A stretch of 5,641 bases of DNA, taken from NCBI GenBank assembly GCA_029942245.1, contig JAOZTN010000137.1, positions 1-5,641 of the forward strand. Reading direction: 5' to 3'. The notes beneath the pieces are model-generated. The model made no database searches, had not been told where the DNA came from, and worked only from the letters and a program-made list of their open reading frames with translations. Made by a program: the position numbers and the translations under genes. Position 1 is the stretch's first letter. Each line of letters begins with the position of its first letter. This DNA comes from B18-G4 sp003648575 (lineage in GTDB: Bacteria; Bacteroidota; Bacteroidia; Bacteroidales; B18-G4). Below, piece by piece: positions 1-5,641 of this stretch.

Positions 1-65
1 ATGAAGAAAACCTGGATGCCCTTGGTGGCGGAGGTGATGATCATGCGGATGCAGGAGGGTGTTAG
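1..65 (+). CDS. 3' end of an unidentified rightward gene (partial; Gly/Asp/His-rich tail ending in Cys)
   Basis: Reading from base 3, twenty sense codons run to a TAG at 63-65. The tail reads EENLDALGGGG, then DDHADAGGC, then stop; bases 1-2 belong to the preceding codon. Codon choice (GAT, GCC, GGT, GGC, CTG) looks like real coding sequence. A rightward rho-independent terminator lies about 135 bases downstream, which is hard to explain unless a rightward gene ends here. I do not recognise the protein. The ENLDALGG stretch resembles the end of double-glycine leaders (LSxEELxxLxGG type) found in peptide natural product precursors, and the residues after it would be a short acidic/His/Gly/Cys core. 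It could equally be the flexible tail of an ordinary protein. Twenty residues cannot decide. The ATG at base 1 opens a different frame and is not the start of this gene. Confidence 0.45.
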   Translation, partial: EENLDALGGGGDDHADAGGC

Positions 66-70
66 ATATA

Positions 71-112
71 TTCGATATTCGATATCCGATATTCGATATT
101 TGATTTACGAAG
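71..112. repeat. 7-bp tandem repeat array (TTCGATA type)
   Basis: From base 71 the sequence falls into consecutive heptamers: TTCGATA, TTCGATA, TCCGATA, TTCGATA, TTTGATT, TACGAAG. The first four are identical or differ at one base; the last two are degenerate but keep the central GA. The array starts six bases after the stop codon of the left-edge gene and lies wholly in the spacer. Heptanucleotide tandem arrays are known in intergenic DNA of several bacterial phyla and their function is unclear. Confidence 0.75.
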
Positions 113-198
113 GGGATAGAAGGTAGAAGAAGTAGAATGATAAAGGGCTTTGAGGTTTTGCCTTGATTACGTAACCTCTGTAGTTTATTTGTTTTGGA

Positions 199-227
199 GA
201 AGGCTCCCGAAAGGGGGCCTTCCTTTT
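199..227 (+). terminator. Rho-independent terminator of the left-edge gene
   Basis: A 10-bp stem, GAAGGCTCCC (199-208) with GGGGGCCTTC (213-222), contains one T-G wobble and closes on a GAAA tetraloop (209-212). On the plus strand it is followed by C-TTTT (223-227). Read on the minus strand, the stem is followed by TCCAAAAC with no U-tract, so the signal is directional and serves transcription from the left. It may also slow readthrough from the GH38 gene, which converges on it from the right. Confidence 0.8.
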
Positions 228-231
228 GAGG

Positions 232-259
232 TCAGAAGTCTGATATTTGAAGGTTGAAG
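232..259. repeat. Second, degenerate 7-bp repeat array (TTTGAAG type)
   Basis: Bases 232-259 split into heptamers TCAGAAG, TCTGATA, TTTGAAG, GTTGAAG. They keep the GA at positions 4-5 seen in the array at 71-112, so both look like versions of the same repeat class. The array ends five bases before the TAA of the GH38 gene. Twelve bases of it (235-246, GAAGTCTGATAT) recur exactly, inverted, at 3771-3782 beside the stop codon of the acyl-CoA synthetase gene. Confidence 0.5.
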
Positions 260-263
260 TGGC

Positions 264-3200
264 TTACAGATCCACACGAATGGTCTCAAAATCGTGTGCC
301 CTGATCACAAAAGTATTCCCTGATTTGCTAATCCTCAAGCCGGATAAATCTGAAGCTGAAAAAGAAACAGTGATTGGGCTTAAAAGGTTCCACTTGAAAT
401 TCACAGCCTGATCTTCATTACCGGGATTATACACACGCAACAGAAAGTAGCTGTTGTCGGTGCCCGGGATAAAAGTAGTGATCAATATATTCGGGTTATC
501 GAAGCTGATCAGGCTTAAACCCAACTTTCTATCTTCAGATGACGGCAGCACGATCAATGGTTGAGTGCGTTCCAGTGCCCGTTTCATATTTTTCAGAGGA
601 TCGAAACCTCCATGGGGATATAGTGAGTACCGGAAGCTCGCTTCACCGGGCTGGGCAGCCAGGAAATTGGTTTCCCAGTAGTTGTTCATAACATAGGAGA
701 AAATGCATTGTGATGCTTCCAGCTTGTCCTTATAGCCAACAGAGAGGGCGTCCATAGATATCTCCCCCAGTTCAACCAATGGGGCGTCAGGTGAAACTAC
801 GCAAACTCCAAGTGTATCTGAGGATACGTCGATCCAGCGGCTCATGGTATTGTAATTCAGATTTGATCCGGGTAATTGTTCTCCGCCCGCCTTATAATAG
901 TCCCATGCCTGATTAATATGGACATCCCCTCCGGGAATATTAAAAGGAAAGGAAAAATGAATCCCTTCCGGCTCGTACACTTCGGATTTAAAAATTGTAT
1001 TGGAGATATCGATACGGTTCATAGTATTATAAAACCGGACTTCCCTCAGGAGGCCTTCGGTTCCGGGGGCATCTGATTCTATGCGGATGCTGTTGACAAG
1101 CGGGCCTTTGTCGGGATACGTGATACTGACCTGGTCAACATAATGTTTGTTTGCAGGGTCACGCCCCTCTACATAGATGTAGCTATTTAAGCCAAACCCG
1201 AAGGAATTGTCGACAATATTTTCTGATAAATTCTGAAATGCTAAAGAGTCGATAGCACCGCTGTTTTCATCGATGCTGATCCCGGCTGCCGAAATTCCCT
1301 TCCAGGGCAGCGGGTTGGCAAAGTGAACTTCCTGCCTGAGGGTCACTCTTGTTGCCGACATCGGGGGGACTTCCCTGAGAAAGACTGCCAGGCTTCCATC
1401 CGCCATATACTGTGATTTTAGGTGCTTGCCTTGACCATCAGCAGCATAGGCCATACCAAGGTCCTCCGGCACGTCAATATATACAACATCGCTTATTGGC
1501 CAGGAATGAGTATTCCAAACATCGTATGATCTTAGTTCTTTATCGATATAGGCAGAGGCAGAAGCTTTTGCCCTTTGCATGATCTCCCTAGTAATGCTGT
1601 CGGCTTTTAACGCAAAAGATTGCTTGGTCTTCCATTGTTCAATGGTAAATGGGTCGTGTGGCGCACTGATGCTGTTCCACGAACCCCAGGTGTGTTCATC
1701 ATACAAGAGTATGTATTTCCAGGCTTCTTGGATCTGGTCGAGTGGAAAATGCCTGCTGCCGGATAAGAGCAGGAGCGATTGAGCCTGCGTAAGACGTTCG
1801 GCTGCTTTGTTGACCAGGGCTGTTTCCCGGGCCGATGAAGAAGCGCCATCTTCCCAATATGGTGTGAGATCGCCGGCAAAAGAAGGAAGCTCGTCCCCAT
1901 ACCTTTCTTCAAAAACAGAAAAGGCTTCTGTAGTTGTTGCGATATGCATTTTTGGGGTGATGTAAGTCTCATTCCATTTTTTGACGATATCGGGCAGGGC
2001 TTTATGTGGCGGGCCATTATCCGAACCGATATTATAACGGATGATCGACATATCGTATGGAAATGTTTCCTGACTCATCTGATCAAGATATTCAAAGATG
2101 GGCTCTTCGGTGAGGAGGTTTTTAGGTACTCCCGCCCCCAGACCGGTATGAAACCAGGAGTATCCCCTGGCCGGGAACCAGGTCAGCACACTGTCGAGGC
2201 CGCTCCGGGATACCCAGTAAAAAGGTTTATCGCCCCAGGTATCTTTTATATCTCCGATGCGGTGAAAGGTATTGGTTCCGGGGGAGAAATAGCGGATGCC
2301 GCTTTTTGCCATCACGGGCACCAGGCTCCAGGTGTATCCCGGGATGTCGGTGATCATGGCTGAGCGCAACTCTACATTACATACGCTGGCCACCATGGCG
2401 CTTCTCTGGATAAGCTGGATCAGTTCTTCGGGGCTACAGATGCCTGTTAGCTCATTGGCCCAGAGGCCATCAAGGCCGATACCACCTTCTTGTACAACAC
2501 GTATGAAGTTTTCTTTTTCCTCCGGGCTACATTTTTCAAGGTATGATTCCACGGCCCAGCACACCTCCACATTCCACTTGAAGCGGGCACCATGTGGATA
2601 TCCGGCGGTTTTGTCATGCAGCATAACCGCCTGCCTGAAAAAGCTGTGATGCATCCGTTCCACCACGCTCTGATGGTGGGTGTAGCCGATGTCGGAATGA
2701 CTGTGGTGCAATAAGTACAGGGTGATGGGGCGTACCGTGGAGAGAGAGATAGGGGGAATTATATTTTCATGGCCATCGATATTTACGCTGATATCATCGA
2801 TGATATCTCCGGCTTTTCCCGAAACAGGGAAATAGGTGTAGTTCACACCCATACGGATAGGGATTTCCATACTTTCGCCCTGGGCTGAAATCTTCGCGGT
2901 GGTTTTCTCACCAAAATGGTGGATGTCGAATCTGAGCACGTATTTTTCTCCTTCAGGAGTATTCATTATTGCAGGCATCTGCTTGGCAAGCAGGCTTGAA
3001 TTCATGGCATATCGATGGGTCATGTACCAGCAGGGGTCGCTTGATGATGTGGCCACTATCCTGATCTCCGGTTTTTGGCCTTCTGTCAACAATTTTGCCG
3101 GAACTGTAAGAAATGCATAACCCATCAGGTCGCCATATTTATCAAGCAGGCTTGCGTTAAATTCCAGTGATGCACCTTCCTTTCCTGTAACTGTCCATTT

Positions 3201-3545
3201 TTTGGTCAGCGTATCCTTCGGGTTTTTGAAAGTGAGAAGATATTGATTGTCGAGAAAGAGCTTATAAGGGTAAGAATTTTCGTTTACATCGATGCCAAAT
3301 ATCCATACAAAAGTAAATTCTTTGGTATCGGTATTTTTCGGTATTTCCTCCATCAGCCAGGCAATATATTTTGTTGAATTCTGGTTGCGCACCAGCAGAG
3401 AGGTAGTTACTTCGGGATGAGGGGCGTGATAGGTGAGCACCTCACCCGCAACATCCTGGGTATAGCCCATCAGCCAGTTTGCGTTTTGACTGAAAACTAT
3501 CTGGCAGAGGAAGAAAAGAAGAATGAAAGAAAAGGATCTATTCAT
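264..3545 (-). CDS. Secreted GH38 family (alpha-mannosidase-like) glycoside hydrolase
   Basis: This 1093-residue protein is predicted to hydrolyse glycans outside the cytoplasm, most likely alpha-mannosides; the substrate is inferred from the family only. Residues 1-19 form a signal peptide: N-R near the start, a hydrophobic run FILLFFLCQIV, and probable cleavage at VFS|Q. C14 does not sit in a good lipobox, so a soluble periplasmic or exported form is more likely than a lipoprotein. Residues ~21-270 look like beta-sandwich sequence. The GH38 catalytic domain starts near 275 with HSHSDIGYT. By analogy with GH38, the expected zinc ligands are H283 and D285, D400 in MITDIPGYTW (also the nucleophile), and H618 in YDEHTWG; D509 in GSDNGPP is a candidate acid/base. 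A helical middle region (~565-660) precedes a long beta-rich C-terminal part (~675-1093), as in the family. The ATG is preceded by AT-rich sequence without a Shine-Dalgarno. The gene is intact. The motifs are far from classical mannosidases, so another sugar specificity is possible. Confidence 0.82.
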   Translation of the reverse strand: MNRSFSFILLFFLCQIVFSQNANWLMGYTQDVAGEVLTYHAPHPEVTTSLLVRNQNSTKYIAWLMEEIPKNTDTKEFTFVWIFGIDVNENSYPYKLFLDNQYLLTFKNPKDTLTKKWTVTGKEGASLEFNASLLDKYGDLMGYAFLTVPAKLLTEGQKPEIRIVATSSSDPCWYMTHRYAMNSSLLAKQMPAIMNTPEGEKYVLRFDIHHFGEKTTAKISAQGESMEIPIRMGVNYTYFPVSGKAGDIIDDISVNIDGHENIIPPISLSTVRPITLYLLHHSHSDIGYTHHQSVVERMHHSFFRQAVMLHDKTAGYPHGARFKWNVEVCWAVESYLEKCSPEEKENFIRVVQEGGIGLDGLWANELTGICSPEELIQLIQRSAMVASVCNVELRSAMITDIPGYTWSLVPVMAKSGIRYFSPGTNTFHRIGDIKDTWGDKPFYWVSRSGLDSVLTWFPARGYSWFHTGLGAGVPKNLLTEEPIFEYLDQMSQETFPYDMSIIRYNIGSDNGPPHKALPDIVKKWNETYITPKMHIATTTEAFSVFEERYGDELPSFAGDLTPYWEDGASSSARETALVNKAAERLTQAQSLLLLSGSRHFPLDQIQEAWKYILLYDEHTWGSWNSISAPHDPFTIEQWKTKQSFALKADSITREIMQRAKASASAYIDKELRSYDVWNTHSWPISDVVYIDVPEDLGMAYAADGQGKHLKSQYMADGSLAVFLREVPPMSATRVTLRQEVHFANPLPWKGISAAGISIDENSGAIDSLAFQNLSENIVDNSFGFGLNSYIYVEGRDPANKHYVDQVSITYPDKGPLVNSIRIESDAPGTEGLLREVRFYNTMNRIDISNTIFKSEVYEPEGIHFSFPFNIPGGDVHINQAWDYYKAGGEQLPGSNLNYNTMSRWIDVSSDTLGVCVVSPDAPLVELGEISMDALSVGYKDKLEASQCIFSYVMNNYWETNFLAAQPGEASFRYSLYPHGGFDPLKNMKRALERTQPLIVLPSSEDRKLGLSLISFDNPNILITTFIPGTDNSYFLLRVYNPGNEDQAVNFKWNLLSPITVSFSASDLSGLRISKSGNTFVIRAHDFETIRVDL

Positions 3546-3588
3546 GCAGTAAAGATATTGGAAATTGTATTAACACCTCATCCCCCAA

Positions 3589-3612
3589 CCCCTTCTCCTC
3601 AAGGAGAAGGGG
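3589..3612. repeat. 11-bp perfect hairpin inside the intergenic element
   Basis: CCCCTTCTCCT (3589-3599) pairs perfectly with AGGAGAAGGGG (3602-3612) around a central CA; in RNA the innermost pair would open to leave a 4-base loop. Neither strand has a U-tract after it, so it is not a standard rho-independent terminator. It lies 44 bases upstream of the GH38 start codon and would be in that gene's leader if transcription comes from farther up. It could act as a structural barrier or simply be part of the repeat. Confidence 0.6.
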
Positions 3613-3724
3613 GAATAAATTAATTATCCGATGTGACAATTTGATTGAATTGATGAAAGGCCCCCCACTGTGTTTAAGTGACGTACATTGTCTTCTCGAA
3701 AGAGTTCCGCGTAAATGCGGGAGA

Positions 3725-3753
3725 GGGGAAAAGGGGGTTGGGGGTTAAGGGGG
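3725..3753 (+). other. Putative G-quadruplex motif
   Basis: Four G-runs follow each other on the plus strand: G4 (3725-3728), AAAA, G5 (3733-3737), TT, G5 (3740-3744), TTAA, G5 (3749-3753). Every loop is 2-4 bases and every run has at least four guanines, so a four-tetrad intramolecular quadruplex is possible. Both genes are transcribed from this strand as template, so a quadruplex here would stand in the path of polymerase leaving the acyl-CoA synthetase gene, whose stop codon is 31 bases away. Formation in the cell is an inference. Confidence 0.5.
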
Positions 3754-3783
3754 TGAGGTGTATCCTCTTGATATCAGACTTCC

Positions 3784-5574
3784 CTAGTTTTTATCCCCCA
3801 CCGAATAGATCTCTTTCAGGATATGATCGTACCTGGTGTAGATTTCTTTCCGCTTGAGCTTGAGCGTAGGTGACAGCTCGCCTGTTTCCGGTGACCAGCT
3901 GTCGCAAACCAACCTGAATCGTTTGATCTGCTCCACCTGCCCCAGGCGTTTATTCACTTTATTGATCTCTTTTTGCACACGAGCAATGATTTCTTTTTTC
4001 TGAACAAGCTCTTTATTATCGCTGAAGTGAATCTTATGCTTGGTAGCCCAGAAATGGAGATAATCCATATTTACAGATATAAGTGCGGAGGCAAACTTTT
4101 CATTTTCTCCCACCACCATTGCCTGTTCAATCAAAGATGATTCCTTCATGATATTCTCGATCACCTGCGGGGCGATGTATTTCCCGGCAGAGTTCTTAAA
4201 GATCTCTTTCTTCCTGTCGGTGATGGTGAGGAAAATATCATCTTCGAGTACACCTATGTCTCCGGTGTGGAGCCAGCCGTCATCACTTATCGTTTCCTTT
4301 GTTTGTGCTTCATCCTTATAATATCCCATCATTACGCTGGGTCCCTTGCAAAGGATCTCACCGTCGTCGGCTATTTTTACTTCAATATTTTCCATTATCG
4401 GACCTACGCTTCCAAAGCGGACCCTGTCATAAGCCCGTGGATCATTCACGGCGATTACGGGAGAGGTCTCAGTGAGGCCATATCCCTCATATACGGGCAA
4501 TCCTGCGGACCAGAAGATCCTGATCAGTCTTTCCTGAAGGGCCGATCCACCGGAAACGATGATCTTAATATTTCCACCAAGGCCGGCACGCCAGTGCTTA
4601 AATATCAGCTTGTCGGCAAGCCCTTGTTTGCGTTCATACCACCACGAGTTCTTTCCGGGTTTTTTATATTGATGTGCAACCTTTACGGCCCAGAAATAGA
4701 TGATCTTTTTCACACCGCTAAGGTCTTTGCCCTTCTTAATGAAGTTGTCATAAATTTTTTCCAGGAGCCTGGGAACCGTGTTGAATATTTCCGGTTTGAT
4801 CTCTCGTATAAAATCCCCTATCCTGGCCAGGTTTTCGACATAATAAATACCAATTCCATTAATCTGGTATATGTAGTTCACCATGCGTTCATATACATGA
4901 CATAAAGGAAGAAAGCTGATCGCCCTGGCAGGATGTTTAATCGGTAAGCGAGGCTTTGAGACCAGGGTGTTGCTCAGGAGGTTATGATGCGACAACATCA
5001 CCCCTTTGGGGTTTCCGGTAGTTCCCGAAGTATAAATGATAGTTAAAAGATCTTCCGGCTTTATGGCCTTTTTAACTTCATCTAACACCCCTTTTTGCTT
5101 TTCAGCAGCACTTTTGCCCAACTGTACCAGGCTCAGCCAATGCTTCTCCCCATCTATTTCATTGTAGGTGTATACTGCTTCGACAGAAGACACCTTATCG
5201 AGTAGTGGTTTAATCTTTTTCAGGAGTGTTTGATCGGAAATACAAAGCACCTTTGCTTCGCAGTGGTTCAGGATATATTTCTGTTCCGCGGAGCTGATAG
5301 TAGGGTATATGGGGACATGAACCATTCCTGCCTGGGCAATGCCCATATCCATTATATTCCATTCGGGACGGTTTTGGGAAATTGTTGCTACTCGATCGCC
5401 TTTCTCCAGGCCCAGCTCAAGCAAGCCATAGCTAACGTTTGTACACAGATCAACGTAGTCTTCTGCAGAATATTTGATCCATTTTCCATCTACATTTTTA
5501 GCAAAAGCATCCTCCTTACCAGCATAATCATTACGATATAGCTCGAGGATGTCAAAGAGTCGGGTTAGTTCCAT
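3784..5574 (-). CDS. Long-chain fatty acyl-CoA synthetase (AMP-forming)
   Basis: This 596-residue ANL-superfamily enzyme is predicted to activate a long-chain fatty acid with ATP and CoA to acyl-CoA, AMP and pyrophosphate in the cytoplasm, feeding beta-oxidation or lipid synthesis. Visible motifs in order: NRPEWN (68-73) of the long-chain class; the phosphate-binding loop YTSGTTGNPKGV (181-192); FLPLCHVYER (221-230); the adenine-binding YEGYGLTETSP (362-372); WLHTGDIG (434-441) with D439 binding the ribose; the hinge TDRKKEIFKNSAGKYIAP (452-469); and the C-terminal PTLKLKRKEI (569-578), which carries the catalytic lysine (probably K572). The length is normal for the family of long-chain synthetases related to eukaryotic FAA/ACSL proteins. 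There is no signal peptide. The ATG is preceded by CCTAATAAAA, A-rich with no Shine-Dalgarno. Nothing is missing or frameshifted. The exact chain length and the gene name (fadD-like) cannot be set from sequence alone, since Bacteroidota usually carry several paralogues. Confidence 0.95.
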   Translation of the reverse strand: MELTRLFDILELYRNDYAGKEDAFAKNVDGKWIKYSAEDYVDLCTNVSYGLLELGLEKGDRVATISQNRPEWNIMDMGIAQAGMVHVPIYPTISSAEQKYILNHCEAKVLCISDQTLLKKIKPLLDKVSSVEAVYTYNEIDGEKHWLSLVQLGKSAAEKQKGVLDEVKKAIKPEDLLTIIYTSGTTGNPKGVMLSHHNLLSNTLVSKPRLPIKHPARAISFLPLCHVYERMVNYIYQINGIGIYYVENLARIGDFIREIKPEIFNTVPRLLEKIYDNFIKKGKDLSGVKKIIYFWAVKVAHQYKKPGKNSWWYERKQGLADKLIFKHWRAGLGGNIKIIVSGGSALQERLIRIFWSAGLPVYEGYGLTETSPVIAVNDPRAYDRVRFGSVGPIMENIEVKIADDGEILCKGPSVMMGYYKDEAQTKETISDDGWLHTGDIGVLEDDIFLTITDRKKEIFKNSAGKYIAPQVIENIMKESSLIEQAMVVGENEKFASALISVNMDYLHFWATKHKIHFSDNKELVQKKEIIARVQKEINKVNKRLGQVEQIKRFRLVCDSWSPETGELSPTLKLKRKEIYTRYDHILKEIYSVGDKN

Positions 5575-5621
5575 TTTTATTAGGTTTTGGTAAATCTAAG
5601 TCTTTGCTGATCCCATTATCT

Positions 5622-5637
5622 TTCAAAGACCTTTGAA
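5622..5637 (-). promoter_or_regulatory. Candidate operator: 7-bp perfect inverted repeat upstream of the acyl-CoA synthetase gene
   Basis: On the minus strand the site reads TTCAAAGGTCTTTGAA: two perfect 7-bp arms around a 2-bp centre, 47 bases upstream of the start codon. That size and symmetry suit a dimeric regulator such as a TetR- or GntR-type fatty acid repressor, but no regulator gene is visible and I do not recognise the motif. Closer to the start, TAGATTTA (5591-5598, minus strand) matches five of the six fixed bases of the Bacteroidota -7 element TAnnTTTG. A TTTG with the right spacing for the -33 element is not obvious, so the promoter itself is not firmly placed. Confidence 0.35.
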
Positions 5638-5641
5638 CAAA

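Larger units (their letters stand above)
3573..3761. repeat. ~190-bp inverted-repeat (MITE- or REP-like) intergenic element
   Basis: The ends are perfect 8-bp inverted repeats: ACACCTCA at 3573-3580 and TGAGGTGT at 3754-3761. Inside them the homology continues: the left arm has CCCCCAACCCC (3582-3592) and the complement of the right arm has CCCCCAACCCCC (3733-3744), offset by a few bases. The interior is AT-richer and has no ORF of note. No clean target-site duplication flanks it (left ...GTATTA, right ATCCTC...). Similar CACCTCA-CCCCC-AACCCC-TTCTC strings occur as dispersed repeats in many bacterial genomes, as far as I recall. It is best read as a non-coding dispersed repeat; whether it ever moved is unknown. 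Confidence 0.55.

Noticed and set aside
1..126. A plus-strand ORF of 41 codons beginning with the ATG at base 1 and running through the 7-bp repeats
   Set aside because: Its second half is only a translation of the heptamer array (Arg-Tyr/Ile/Ser/Asp repeats), and the frame ending at 63-65 has better codon use and a natural protein tail.
1607..2017. A 136-codon minus-strand ORF inside the GH38 gene
   Set aside because: It lies in another frame of the intact GH38 gene, and its composition (many Pro, Arg, His, Ser) is that of a shadow frame without a recognisable domain.
1944..2649. Two overlapping plus-strand ORFs antisense to the GH38 catalytic region
   Set aside because: They overlap each other and lie opposite strongly constrained coding sequence, with no family resemblance.
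3550..3557. TATCTTTA on the minus strand as a Bacteroidota -7 promoter element for the GH38 gene
   Set aside because: It ends only four bases before the ATG, leaving no room for a normal start site and leader, and no TTG-type -33 element is correctly spaced.
3637..3652. Small inverted repeat CAATT-TGATTG-AATTG in the spacer
   Set aside because: Five-base AT-rich arms are expected by chance in such sequence and no other signal accompanies them.
4267..4905. A 212-codon plus-strand ORF antisense to the acyl-CoA synthetase
   Set aside because: It overlaps conserved motifs of the synthetase on the opposite strand, has no recognisable domain and no start signals; open antisense frames of this length occur by chance.
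264..5574. An operon joining the acyl-CoA synthetase and GH38 genes
   Set aside because: They share direction, but 238 bp of repeat-like structured DNA lie between them and their roles are unrelated; co-transcription cannot be supported from sequence.

Overview
The window looks like chromosomal DNA of a Bacteroidota species, probably Bacteroidales or a relative; this is inference. The secreted enzyme has a signal peptide ending in VFSQ. Neither complete gene has a Shine-Dalgarno sequence before its ATG. The left terminator is a GGCTCCC-GAAA-GGG type hairpin, and the spacers carry degenerate 7-bp tandem repeats. No rRNA, tRNA, CRISPR array or transposase gene is visible.

Layout, left to right. 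(1) Bases 1-65 appear to hold the last 20 codons of a rightward gene that begins outside the window; its tail is rich in Gly, Asp and His and ends in Cys. (2) Bases 66-263 are a convergent spacer with two 7-bp repeat arrays (71-112 and 232-259) around a rho-independent terminator (199-227) that points right and so serves the left-edge gene. (3) Bases 264-3545, minus strand, encode a 1093-residue secreted protein with a GH38 (alpha-mannosidase-like) catalytic domain behind a long N-terminal region. (4) Bases 3546-3783 are a spacer almost filled by a ~190-bp element with terminal inverted repeats, an 11-bp perfect hairpin and a strong G-quadruplex motif. (5) Bases 3784-5574, minus strand, encode a complete 596-residue long-chain fatty acyl-CoA synthetase. 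(6) Bases 5575-5641 are its upstream region, with a perfect 7-bp inverted repeat that could be an operator.

The synthetase and the GH38 gene point the same way, synthetase first, but 238 bp of repeat-like DNA separate them and their functions have no obvious link: one is cytoplasmic lipid activation, the other extracytoplasmic glycan hydrolysis. I do not claim an operon. No SusC/SusD, sulfatase or other glycosidase gene is in view, so the GH38 gene cannot be placed in a polysaccharide utilisation locus from this window. I found no clear new multi-gene system. The points most worth checking are the RiPP-precursor-like tail at the left edge, the G-quadruplex/inverted-repeat element between the two genes, and the divergent active-site motifs of the GH38 protein.
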